DNA from: Dermanyssus gallinae
Taxonomy: Eukaryota; Arthropoda; Arachnida; Mesostigmata; Dermanyssidae
Direction: 5' to 3'
NCBI GenBank assembly: GCA_003439945.1
Contig: QVRM01005435.1
Location: forward strand, 1-64,000
Length of the DNA stretch: 64,000 nt
Position numbers and translations under genes: made by a program. Positions 36,056-47,401 of this stretch are shown here, one piece after another. The first letter of the stretch is position 1. Each line of letters starts with the position of its first letter. The notes under the pieces are model-generated. The model did not search any database. It was given only the letters and a program-made list of their open reading frames with translations, and was not told where the DNA came from.

Positions 36056-37766
36056 AAATGTTCCAAAGCTATTATTAGTATTACTACTCTATTATGATTA
36101 TTATTATTAATACTCAAAAATAACAATAATAATAGTAACGGCTGCGGTAATACGAGACACGGAGAATCTGACCACAAGCCACACAACAAAAAGCCGATCG
36201 ATATATATATATATATATATATAGAATCGGCCATTTAGCATATGCTTCTTATAAAATTCATTCAGCGACGGTTGACGTGGACGTCAAGAGAACTAACAGC
36301 TACAGGCAAAATCTGCCTGATTGTTCGAGGTACTACTCCCGATGCCACTGCCATATTCCTCCAAAAAATAAAGGAGAAAGCATCTTTGGACGTGACTCTC
36401 TGGACTACTGTGTGACCTGACGCATTGTGGGAAGGGACCTCAGTGCGGTCCACGGTCTTTGGAGATGCAGCTCGTCATTAAGGCAAAAAGAGATATTTCT
36501 AAAACGGGCAAACAACTCGTGAGCACTTCTCAGTACACATACGATAACGGCAAAAACAGGCCGACGCTAAATTTGACGTTGGCAACAGAGGAATTAACTC
36601 ATTGAATAACCGACTAGAGGATCCACGAGTAGCAAGAAACCCTATCCGATCATCACTATGTAACTTTCTCCATCACTTTCACTTCCTCCCAGGCCAGGAT
36701 CCCTCTCGCCTTACAACGGCAACGCTTTCCCAGGCTAAATTACACACGCTTACACAGAAAGCTTTCGAAAAAAAAGCGCATCATTGCATTGAATGATCGT
36801 GAGTGGAAACCCCTGCACCAGTAGAAGAAGCCTGCCGAGAATCAATTTCCCCCGTCCACAACCGAAGGCAGCCAATCCCCCCTCCTCCCGCCATCTGTAG
36901 AAGTAGCCCTGCAGATTCTGACAGCCCTCTTCCCGCGAGAAGCCCAGCCCCGCTTTGAAGATACAATAGACCTTACCTACGGCGAAGAAAACGGCGCAGA
37001 CACTTAAACATTAGCAGCATTTGTGTCAAATGCAAAAACAACAGCCAACAAAATCGAGCAGCCTTAATATGGCAGTTGGCTAAAGTGGCTAAGTGAAGTA
37101 ATCTCGACAAAACAGTACTGCGGCTAGCCCCGACAACGGGCAAAGAGGACATCTGGATTTTTGCGGGTTTGCGAGTCTCACACCACCGTGTCTTCACGTG
37201 TCAGTGACGGCCGGTGTGTTCTCGAATTAAAAAATAAAAATATGTATAACAATCTTATTACTTGATGAGATAACGTAAAAGAGGCACAGTCAAGTACAGC
37301 TACATTTGACGCTTGAAGACAGCCAGGTGCGTTTTCGCGCGCGATGAAGTAATTTTCCTAATTCCTGAGTAAACCGGCTGTTACAGTACATATAATGTTA
37401 GTATAGTTCCAGAAAACATAAAAAATTATATTCATTTGCCATGATCGCTCTGAAGAAGAATTCGATTCAAGGTCGTAAATCTAGCTGGCAATGATATTCG
37501 TCGTCATCATTATTATGAATACTCGTCCCATTCTTGTTATGTTGTCATATATATATAAGAGGGCTTAATTGTCGTGACTTCATTTTGCCCTATGTTTGAC
37601 CTGCCTGAGGTGTTCTCATTGCGTACATTACGGCAAATGAATGACCGTCAAACTTCCCGCCAGTATTCTAATCATCGTTGACAAGGTTTTTCAATGTACT
37701 GGCTGAGTGCACTTAGCTCACAATCAGATAACTGTCGTCTATGCAAATATGTATATATTTATACAC

Positions 37767-37770
<4 letters not shown>
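36056..37770. other. Intergenic region, no gene recognised
   Basis: Contains a (TA)n run at 36199-36222 and short frames of up to 76 codons without family signature. The stretch 36480-37240 may be decayed retroelement DNA (it ends in an A-rich tail near 37226-37245), but no conserved block confirms this. Confidence 0.35.

Positions 37771-37819
<49 letters not shown>
37771..37819. repeat. (TA)n microsatellite
   Basis: Nearly pure TA dinucleotide of about 49 bp, immediately 5' of the mariner relic at 37830. Confidence 0.9.
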
Positions 37820-37823
<4 letters not shown>

Positions 37824-37829
37824 AAACAG

Positions 37830-38240
37830 AATGTGTCCGGAATTTTAGGTTTGTAAATGCCCGCCACGCTTCTGAGAAATCTGGTATGTTTACAAAACAG
37901 CTATATATATGTTAGCGGTACAAAGTGGAGCGTCCAGCAAAATGCTCTTATTGCACTGCCAGACAAAAAAAAGTGGTCTCGGGGGCCCCAGGCCAACCTC
38001 CCCAGAAGGCCAAATGGACTAGCTCATTCGCGCAATTTTTTGCTCAGTTTTTGTTGGGATAAGCATAGCCTCCGCAAGATAACAAGCTTCGATTGAGGAT
38101 TTTTGCGAATCCACCCTATTCATCGGATATCGCACCCTCAAACTACCACCTATTTAGATGTCTGCAGAACTATCTACACGGAAAGAAATTTACTCCACCA
38201 CAACCAATAAAAACATACACAAAGACATTTTTCAGGATGC
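37830..38240 (+). pseudogene. Mariner transposase relic, C-terminal part
   Basis: Near 38105-38210 the plus strand reads NPPYSSDIAPSNYHLFRCLQ then NYLHGKKF. This is the mariner block PPYSPD(L/I)APSDYHLF, which carries the third catalytic Asp. It is followed by the family's tail up to FF. Upstream sequence (37930-38090) is frame-shifted transposase. It ends in (TA)n at 38245-38274, and a second (TA)n precedes it. It belongs to a different mariner lineage from the 83-2227 element. Confidence 0.75.
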
Positions 38241-38242
38241 GG

Positions 38243-38279
<37 letters not shown>

Positions 38280-38456
38280 TACGTATCGTTGTCAGACGTC
38301 CAACGCGGGAACGCGGCGTCCGTCCGCGGCACGCTGCTGAAGTGGTCCCAACCCACTCTATACGAGATAGAGTAATATTCCCAGTACACACGTTCTCGGG
38401 AGACAATTGTCGCTCCATTTGTATTCTTAATAAATTTCCAATCAGTTAGTATGTTT

Positions 38457-38459
<3 letters not shown>

Positions 38460-38523
<64 letters not shown>

Positions 38524-38524
38524 G
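38460..38524. repeat. (TA)n microsatellite
   Basis: About 60 bp of TA repeats interrupted by one TTT. The YIYIYI frames crossing it are artefacts. Confidence 0.9.
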
Positions 38525-38625
38525 TGTGTTTTCATTGGTATTGGTATGTTTTGACATATTTTAATAAAGTAATTTAAACAATAAAAACGCGAGTTCTATC
38601 GTAAGATTTAAATTCTGTTTTAAAG

Positions 38626-38628
<3 letters not shown>

Positions 38629-38711
<83 letters not shown>
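38629..38711. repeat. (TA)n microsatellite, 83 bp
   Basis: An uninterrupted TA run directly abutting the transposase fragment that starts at 38712. Confidence 0.9.
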
Positions 38712-38714
<3 letters not shown>

Positions 38715-39000
38715 GTAGCAGAGAAAAGCTTATGTTCAGTAGAACACAAATACGTATTAATTATGATGTGGTGCCATTTTTGGAATATGAGCGAAAATCA
38801 GCTATTGCTCGTGCCCTCCGCGCCGGACGTACCTGCGCCAAGATTGCAAATTTCCTTGGTGTATGTCTACTGAGTTTAACAGACCACACTTCACGGTTGC
38901 AGAAGAAATAAAACCAGGCGCCTATATTGTAAACAGAAATATTCACGACAGAGTGCTTACAGCAAGGATTCGAGAACTAGTCAACACAGTCAACCTATGA
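38712..39000 (+). pseudogene. IS630-Tc1-mariner transposase, N-terminal helix-turn-helix fragment
   Basis: The plus-strand frame includes EYERKSAIARALRAGRTCAK followed by IANFLGV. This is the typical first helix-turn-helix of IS630-Tc1-mariner transposases. Stops follow at about 38909, and later sequence (ARIRELVNTVN near 38970) looks like the second DNA-binding helix region. It is truncated and adjoins (TA)n. It may be the N-terminal half of the kind of element whose C-terminal half sits in the 83-2227 palindrome. Confidence 0.6.
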
Positions 39001-39173
39001 ATTTCTGAAAATCCTCTAATCTTGATGAGATATCCTGCGCGTGCATTTAAAATAGCCATAACAACCATGTGCAAACTTGCCTCCTCTTTTCTGTCAAACG
39101 CAAATCTGTAGGCAGTCTTTCTCGTTTCTTCTCGTCAGAGAAGAAACAAAGAAATAATAAAAAGTAAAAAAAA

Positions 39174-39527
39174 GTAATTACTCACTCACTCTAATTGTTA
39201 AACGTACTTAATACTTTATATATTTATATATATATATAGAAATTGTGAAGTGTATATATACACACACACACAATGTGTTCCATCTAAATTGGCGCGTACG
39301 TTATCGCCCCTTTTTGAGCCCGTACCTAATTGAAAACAAATATTTAGATAAAACTTTTGGCGCAAATCGACAAGGAAACTCCCGATGAGCAATTTCATTC
39401 AACAGAACCCACGATAACGTTGATCACTTTTTCAATATGTATGTACACTTCACAATTTCAATATATATATATATATATATATAAAGCATTAAGTACGTTG
39501 AACAATTAGAGTGAATGAGTAATTACT
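39174..39527. mobile_element. Foldback MITE with arms of about 85 bp
   Basis: The left arm 39174-39259 (TAATTACTCACTCACTCTAA, TTGTTAAACGTACTTAATAC, GAAATTGTGAAGTGTA) is the inverted complement of the right arm 39437-39527, with few mismatches. Each arm contains an internal (TA)n. The 175-bp centre has no coding content. Confidence 0.8.
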
Positions 39528-39602
39528 TCAGTAACAGTACGCTGACAACTATAGAGTTCCGGCAGCAATATTTTAGTAGTTACAGTTGTATGTTGTATAT
39601 CA

Positions 39603-39805
39603 GATGCGACACCTGTACACAATTGCGTTCGATATGTCTTTTTTTTTTAATACTCAACAATTATTAGTTCTAAAGGTTAAAAACAACCCCCTTAGCATTT
39701 GTTTTAAATTCTAGTTATAATGGCATATACAAATATAGAATGCAGTTCGAAGCAGTAGAAACGATATGAGTAGGTGTTTTTATAGTTGTCGTCGGTTGTT
39801 TACGA
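39603..39805. repeat. Dispersed repeat family 2, copy 2
   Basis: Aligns with 30033-30210 over about 180 bp with indels. It starts CGACACCTGTACACAATTGC and lies 76 bp beyond the MITE end. Confidence 0.7.
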
Positions 39806-39809
39806 ACAA

Positions 39810-40575
39810 CAAGTGCATATATCGTAACAGATTAGTAGTACAGGTACAACGGAGGTTCATAGCCAGTGCTTCATATGCATGTATGTATTCGATTTCGAGA
39901 GAGTTGTGTTACAACCTACCTGTGTTGGAAGCTCGTACGCGGCGAGGAGGTTACGGTGTCGGGAATATAGTCGGCAGCAAGTGACGCGAGGGGTGCAGGA
40001 GGACGCGGGGGGGGGGGGGGGGGGGGGAGGCGGGACGCTGTTAAGGAACCGCACACTGGGGCATCTGACAATGGCGGTAGAGGGGCACAATCATGGTGCG
40101 ATGGCACGACACATCTCAGCAACACGACAGCGAGCGAGCGAGAAGAATGGGCATCAAATGCCGAATCGTCCAAACCACCTCGGCGGCGACGTGATTGAGG
40201 AACCAATGGCAGTAGTAGCCATCTTGGCGCTCAGCGAAGATGCGGGGATGTTAAGGACGACCACAACGAAGAAGGACCACAGCAACAACAACAACTTCCT
40301 CAACAATTTCTTCTTCCCCTCTTTGCCTCCCGCCGCTTGTTGCTGCTGTTGAGGATGATAATGAAGGTGTCGACAAAGTCGGAAATCAGTGACATACACA
40401 CGCACGGACGCACGGACGCTCAAAGTCAAATCTTTTTCAAGATCGTTTTCAATTGATCATCACCGCCAACATGACCACCTGCAATTAGAAACCAAAATAG
40501 CCATTACAGGTCGGTCGGTCGGTACAAACTACACACCATCAATAACAATAGCAAGATACAGCGGCACGATAACGG
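39810..40575. other. Non-coding stretch with a poly(G) run
   Basis: A G run of about 18 lies at 40010-40027. Frames of up to 157 codons on both strands show no domain and are compositional. Confidence 0.45.
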
Positions 40576-40579
40576 CGGC

Positions 40580-41490
40580 AACAACAATAACAAGAACAGC
40601 AACAACAACAATTACTACAGCCACAACAACAGCAATTACTACAACCACGACAACAACAAATTACTACAGCCATAACAACAACAATTACTACAGCCACAAC
40701 AACAATTACTACAGCCACAACAACAACAATTACTACAACCACAACAACAACAACAACAATTACTACAACCACAACAACAACAATTACTACAGCCACAACA
40801 ACAACAATTACAACAGCCACAACAACAACAATTACTACAGCCACAACAACAACAATTACTACAGCCACAACAACAACAATTACTACAGCCACAACAACAA
40901 CAATTACTACAGCCACAACAACAATAACAGCAGCAACAACAATTACTACAGCCACAACAACAACAATTACTACAGACACAACAACAACAATTACTACAGC
41001 CACAACAACAATAACAGCAGCAACAACAATTACTACAGCCACAACAACAACAATTACTACAGCCACAACAACAACAATTACTACAGACACAACAACAACA
41101 ATTACTACAGACACAACAACAACAATTACTACAGCCACAACAACAATAACAGCAGCAACAACAATTACTACAGCCACAACAACAACAATTACTACAGCCA
41201 CAACAACAACAATTACTACAGCCACAACAACAATAACAGCAGCAACAACAATTACTACAGCCACAACAACAACAATTACTACAGACACAACAACAACAAC
41301 AATTACTACAACCACAACAACAACAACTACTACAGCCACAACAACAACAGCAGCAACAACAATTACTACAGCCACAACAACAACAATTACTACAGACACA
41401 ACAACAACAACAATTACTACAGACACAACAACAACAACTACTACAGCCACAACAACAACAACAACAATGACTACATCCACAACAATAGCA
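40580..41490. repeat. 24-bp minisatellite array, about 35 units
   Basis: Units of 24 bp are built from ACA/CAA triplets around a core ATTACTACAGCC, with some 18- and 27-bp variants and interspersed ACAGCAGCAA units. The plus strand is almost free of G apart from the CAG in each core. Because the unit is a multiple of three and lacks stops, it is open in several frames: 373 codons plus (Asn/Tyr/Ser/His) and 313 codons minus (Val/Ala/Ile). There is no sign of a real start, domain or splice context, so I call it a repeat. Confidence 0.9.
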
Positions 41491-41835
41491 CCAATACTAC
41501 GTCCTACTAGATTCTCAGTAGCAGCAGCAGCAGGAGCTGCAACAGCAGCAGCAGCGGAGATGGCTTAGTCACGAACGTAGTCAGTTCTTAATAGCAGCTC
41601 GGCGGCAGTTGTTTGTAATAATAGAATAGGATACATGATAGTGTTTAGTTCTCGTGGTGGCTAGCAACATAGATGACGTTGGTGCTGGTGGTAAGACTAA
41701 TCATCATCCTGTAGTAGTAGTAACAACTCGTGTCGCAGTACAGTGAGCAAGGGGCCAACCGGCAGGCACCTTTCGTTGTCTCTTTAATCGCCTAATCCAC
41801 ACGGCAGCGTTCTCTTTCTCGTTACTGTTATCACT

Positions 41836-42190
41836 GTTATTGTTGTTGTTGTTGCTGCTGCTGCCGCCGCCGCTGCTTTTATAGTAGTTGTATCTGTTGT
41901 TGTTGCTGCTGTTGTTGTTGTAGCAGTCCTCATTGTTGCTCCTGGTGTTGTTGTAGTTGTTATTGTTCCTGATGCTGTTGTTGTTCCTGACGTTGTTGTT
42001 GTTATTGTTCTTGATGTTGTTGTTGTAATTGTTCTTGATGTTGTTGTTGTAATTGTTCTTGATGTTGTTGTTGTAATTGTTCTTGTTGTTGTTGTTGTTG
42101 TTGTTGTTATTGTTCCTGATGTTGTTGCTGTTGCACTATTTGTTGTTGATCTTGCTGTTTGTCTTGTTGTTGTTGTTGTTGTTGCTTAAG
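41836..42190. repeat. (TTG)n/(CTG)n triplet repeat region
   Basis: Long TTG/TTC/CTG triplets include three tandem copies of a 27-bp unit (around GTTCTTGATGTTGTTG, 42007-42085). It lies in the 5' region of ZNF277. Confidence 0.85.
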
Positions 42191-43073
42191 CAGCATCGTA
42201 AAATGCACCTAAGAACATCAAGCGATCACTTCTACGCTATCTCGACAAACGACACGTGTCAGCAATACCAACCACAACGACAACAAACACAACGCCAGCA
42301 ACACCAGCAACAACTACAATACGAACGTGACTTTAACGCTACGACGTTGGTTATGCGTGCCGAAGGGCTCAGCGTCGAGAGGGCAAATTCACCGCCGAAA
42401 AACAACAATAACATCAACAACAACAACAACAACATGAGAGAAAACATTGAAACAAAAACAAACATTCAAACAAAACGACCACTAACCGTGTGAGCAGATG
42501 GCGTTACAGGCTGTCTTCGACGGCATCTACGACGGCATTGTCACTACTACTATCGTACTATTACTACCGGTAAACAATTCTACAACACACAACCGCTAAC
42601 AAAACAATTCTACAACGCACAGCTACGCTCACCTGACGACCGACGAACAGCGGCGACGATTCGATCTAATCTGGCAATGATGACATTGCCGCCCAACATG
42701 TGTTGCGTTACAAGTAAGCTGCTGCTACTAAGTACATGCATAATAATAATAATAATCATAACACCACTCACCACTCACCATCACCACCACCACCACCATC
42801 ACCACGACCACTGGTTCCACCAGCAAACATCAAGAATCCCCTCGCCTCCCCGCTCCGTATTTCCTTCTCTACAGCCCTCGAAGAGATAGATGCCTTGCCC
42901 TTTCTCAGTCGTCGTCTTTGTATTCTGCTACTCGACTACGAAAAGAACCAATCAACTCGATAGAGAGGGGAGCGCGCGGAGGCAAGCAAAGCGTTACTAA
43001 AGGCGGGCCATCATCCACCATCCTGTAGTCAGTGAGAGTAAAGACCTTCGTCCTTCGGTGGTTAACACGGTAC

Positions 43074-43206
43074 TATGCCTATGGGGAAGCCTATGACGGG
43101 ATTATGCCTATGGGGAACCCTATAGCGGGGTTTTACCTATGGGGAAGCCTATAGCGGGGTTTTACCTATGGGGAAGCCTATGACGGGGTTATGCCTATGG
43201 GGAAGC
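43074..43206. repeat. Tandem 29-bp repeat, about 4.5 copies
   Basis: The units share CCTATGGGGAA.CCTAT followed by a variable (G)ACGGG or AGCGGGG segment. Spacing is exactly 29 bp. The array lies between the triplet region and ZNF277. Confidence 0.85.
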
Positions 43207-43733
43207 GGTACCGCCGATAGATACATAGATACATAGGTAGATAGTAGCTACAGCAGCAAAGAACACAAAATGCCGCAATCAATTGTAGCAGGACAAGAGC
43301 AATCACTACAGGTAGGCTGAACAAGATGCACCGAGACTGACTTCATGAGAGGGAGAGAGAGAGAGCCCCAAATGCCGAGAGTCTTCGACGGTCACTTGCC
43401 AGGTAGACTAGACTGGACCGGTTCTGAAGTAGGTGAAGACTGGGTTTGTTAATGCTGTTGCTATTGCTGTTGTTCCTGTGGTTGTTGTTGTTACTGCTCC
43501 ATGCGCCTAAGTATGCCCCAAGTCCTTCCCTGCCTTGGCTTGGTGTCTTGGTCGTTGTAGCCGCTCAAGGGCAAATCAACTAAACAAAGCAGATATCGCA
43601 ATTGTCCATCGGCTTTGCTGTTGTGCTCTTCCCCGTTGTTTGTTATGCGAGCGTCCTCCTGCTAGCACTCTTACTTTTGCGGGAGGTGGAAAACTAATAT
43701 TCTTCCTTCCTTTCCCTTCAGGATTCACGATAT

Positions 43734-43771
<38 letters not shown>

Positions 43772-44846
43772 TGCTTCGGCTTGCCCCCTCTAAATATCCA
43801 AGAGCCAAAAAAGACATTTTTTTTTCTTCGCTCGAACACCCTCTTCCCCATCTTACAGATCTTCTATAGACTTCCAACTTTGCTCGTACCTCAAGCTACT
43901 GTGTCTAAGTCAGTCGTTAAAAGTGCCACTGATACTCTGAAACATGTGTGAGCATTGTATATGATTCACATGCATTACTCACAAACGCTGTAAACGTATA
44001 GCAGTCATTTTCAAACCTCACGAACTGGGCTAACACTTTAGCAGTCAACGACTTCAGCAGTTGTCAGTGAGAGCTATTGAGCGATCCGCTCTTTAACACA
44101 ACCATCAAGACGCTCACTCGATGGAGAGAGCTCGATGGAACGCTCGGCCGGCCCGCGCGCACCACATGCTTCCATCAAATTTGCATCCATATCGTCGTCG
44201 TCGTCGTTGTTGTTGTTATTGTTGTTGTAGTTGTAATTGTTCCATAACTTCCCTTTTTTTCACCTGTTTCGGCGATACGGTACTGCGTGGAACGAGTCGC
44301 ATGGATGCTATGACAGCGGCTCGATGCATTTGGAATTGTTTTTGTTGTTATTGTTCAATTTGCATCCTTTATCGAACGCCGTGTCACACGTGTCGTCCGC
44401 GTATGTCTGAAGCTGTTCCGTTCCGAAAAGTTGATCGATGAGCGTCTCTGAATACTCAGACGCCGAGTCCATCTCCTGTGTGCGCGTGTGATTATGGTAA
44501 TTGATTGCCAGCTGTGGACACCCCCATATATTCCTATTGCCTGTTAATGACTAGCACTGTTAATGCCATTGTGATTTGTTGTAGGTCGGTTTTTGTTGTT
44601 AATGTTGTTGTTGCAGAAGACCGGTTTGTTGGCTTATATCGAAAGTTGTGTAACTGGCGAAGCAAAAAAAATGCCCAAACTCATTCAGGACGACGTGTAT
44701 AATTTTTCCTCTGCGTATGTGTGTGTGTGTGTATTGACAATTGAATCAGAAATAATAAAACACTGTATCGAAACGCAGACCTTCGTCGAGATTTGAGCTT
44801 CTAATAGATCGAGTGTTCCCGTCTACGTTTTCAGGAGGAAGTGGCC

Positions 44847-45583
44847 ATGGTAACACCAGCGGTGTCCTCAGCGGTTGACATCAAGCGGCGGTTGACGATG
44901 CCGTTTAAAGAGCCACTCTATTTGCCCACAGCGGATAGTGGGGACGGAGCCGACGACGACGACAAAGACAAAACCCCCAAGAAGGCATCCGATTCGCGGC
45001 TCTGTTGCCTCCTCTGCGACAAGATCTTCCCCCCTGGTGGAGCCAGCGTTACCGAGGGCTCCGGCACTCCCCGCGACGCCGCATCTCCTGACGCTAGTGA
45101 CGCACCTCCTGGCCCCGACGTCACATCCTCTGACCCCGTATGCCTCGACCCCAAGGCGCATCAGCAGGCTTTTCTCAGCCACCTTCTCGAGCAGCACAGT
45201 CTCGTCATTGAGGATGTTCCCGCTATTGCCGACCTGCCAGCCTATTGCAGGTCGCTTTCTTGTTATGATAATTCTTGTCTCTTCTCTCTAAAAAATGCAC
45301 AACTATTGTCGTTCGCCGGTCGTCTCCAACGGTGCTGAATGCTTGTGGCTGTTGCTATCGTAGTAGTTCCGTCCTTTGCTAGATACTAGCCGCTACACTA
45401 CAATGCTAAAATACGAACTAAACCTATTATAATTGTTAATTTTTTATGTTGATTGTTGTCGTGGCCCGCGTGTACGTTCTACTTAGTTAATTTATAGTAT
45501 TAGCTCCGTTCTTTGGATCAACAATTGTCAGAAGATTCTGGAAATACGTTTCGTATAGCCAAGTATGCAAACGACAGAGCATG

Positions 45584-45614
<31 letters not shown>

Positions 45615-45872
45615 TTTTTTAAACAAGAGAGTTAACAATTATGTTTATTTCACTCAAATTAAGTATAATATACTTGGCACATCTCTGCAGGCAGATATAT
45701 ATATATATATATATATAATCTGAAAGGACGTACATGTGTTGAGTAGACAACTACAGTGAACATTTATTTCGGTAAACACTGCATTTTTCCGAATTTTAGG
45801 GTTAGGTTGACGATAAAGTTGTGTACCTGTTTCACTGATCTTGCATTTAGTTATTGTTATCTTGTAGATACT

Positions 45873-45919
<47 letters not shown>

Positions 45920-47307
45920 AAAGTTGGATATTGTTGACGTGGACTTAGGTACTGTTAGTCACTAATGGGGCCTTTTGGCCTTTCGAAGGCTAATGACATA
46001 ACGAGACTCACTGAACTAGGTCCTCTTTCAGGACATTTAATGTTAGGTGTGCTTTTCTTATCATTTACTATACGCGCGTACCCTGAAACTTTGGTTGCGA
46101 TCGTACCTAAACCGATTAGGAACCTGTTCTTGATACCATCACGTTCTCTTGAGCGTATTGTGTTCAATTATTTTGCGAATATATTCGTTGGCAATACGAA
46201 TAATGAATGCCAATGTTAATATGAGCAGATCCATTAATGCAGTTGGTTACATCAGTAATTGTTTTGTCCGCCTTTGTGTCCAGGTATTGGAAGCAACGAT
46301 TGATGACGACCGAACTTTCGTGGCTCTGCGCCAAGATCGAGACCACAGAGAACAAGACCTTCTACATGCTGACGCGAACGCTGCCCGAGGACGTCCGACT
46401 ACGCGAGGACCTTCGGCGCCGCCAACAGGAGGCCGTCTTGAGGCCGCTGCTCGAACAGAAGCGGCGAGAGCGTGCCGACGAGTCGGCCGTCCGCACCTGC
46501 CTGTTCTGCCGCAAGACGTTCCAGGGCAAATCGCACGATCTCTTCCAGCACATGTACATTGACCACAACTTCAACGTGGGCCGCGCCGACAACCTCATCC
46601 ACGTGGACGAGTTCCTCGAGCTGCTGCGTACGAAGCTCGACCAGCTGCTGTGTCTGTACTGCGAGAAGACGTTCAAGAGCTGGGACGTGCTCAAGGAGCA
46701 CATGCGCAAGAAACAGCACAAGCAGCTCAATCCGAACAACACGGCCTACGATCGATTCTACATTGTTAGCTACGTGGCGGGCGGCGACCGGGACCGGGAC
46801 CGCGACGAGCACGACGAAGCCGCAGCGGCTTGCGCGGACAGCTTCGAGGACTGGACCGAAGAGCAGCGCTTCGACTTCGTGTGTCTGTTCTGCGAGCACT
46901 CGGAGAGGCGTGGCGACGACGTATTCGCTCATATGCGCGCGAAGCACGCGTTTGACTTTGCCAGCGTCCGCACGGGGCTCGGCTTCTACGAGCAGGTGAA
47001 GCTGATCAACTATATTCGCCGACAGACTCACATCAACGTGTGCTACCTCTGCCAGGCAGCGCACGAGTGCCGAGAGGAGCTGTTGCGGCACCTGAACTCC
47101 ACTCATAAGGATGATGGCGGGATGCCGACGAAAAACCACTGGGATCAACCGGGTTACTTCTTTCCGACGTACGAAAACGACCAACTGCTGCTCGCGCTCG
47201 AAGACAATCCGGACGAGGCCAATGAGGAGTGGGTCGTGCCCGAAGACACGGTTCAACCGAACACCGATTTGCTAGAACAGCTATCGCTTGACGGTGGGAA
47301 AATCTAA
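44847..47307 (+). CDS. ZNF277: Zinc finger protein 277 homolog, two coding exons
   Basis: Exons 44847-45250 and 46284-47307 join through AG|G (Arg) to 475 residues. The donor GTCGCT is weak, the acceptor TGTCCAG is good. The ATG lies in GCCATGG, 12 nt after an acceptor (TTTTCAG, 44834), so a non-coding 5' exon is likely. Fingers in order: an interrupted first finger (CCLLC at residues 53-57, partner His after a Pro/Asp-rich insert), CLFCRKTF...HMYIDH, CLYCEKTF...HMRKKQH, CLFCEHS...HMRAKH, CYLCQAA...HLNSTH. Family signatures are intact: DLPAYCRYW, HMRKKQHKQLNP.N..YDRFY, YEQVKLINYIRRQ, and W.Q..YFFPTYENDQLL. Vertebrate ZNF277 is a nuclear protein linked to PRC1 targeting at INK4A and to uS5 (RPS2). 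The function here is by homology. Confidence 0.95.
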
Positions 47308-47395
47308 ACATAGGCGGCGGCCGGTTTGTGGAGTGGTTGGTTGCTTGACATGCTCTAAAGAGCATCCTACTGTGATACTGCCATTATTACATTAA

Positions 47396-47401
47396 AATAA
47401 A
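47396..47401 (+). terminator. ZNF277 poly(A) signal
   Basis: AATAAA lies 89 bp after the ZNF277 stop codon within AT-rich sequence, a normal distance for a short 3' UTR. Confidence 0.7.

Noticed and set aside
38561..38749. ORFs with long YIYIYI strings here and at other (TA)n tracts
   Set aside because: Translation of TA dinucleotide repeats; no biological signal.
40389..41510. 373-codon plus-strand ORF (Asn/Tyr/His-rich) as a protein gene
   Set aside because: It is entirely a 24-bp minisatellite, with an equally long minus-strand frame; no start context, domain or splice support.
42077..42493. 138-codon ORF beginning with a Leu run, signal-peptide-like
   Set aside because: The Leu stretch is (TTG)n/(CTT)n triplet DNA, the rest is CAA triplets; low complexity only.
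44841..44849. GTG start upstream of the ZNF277 ATG
   Set aside because: Eukaryotic initiation is expected at the ATG in GCCATGG (44847); the GTG lies just after a splice acceptor.
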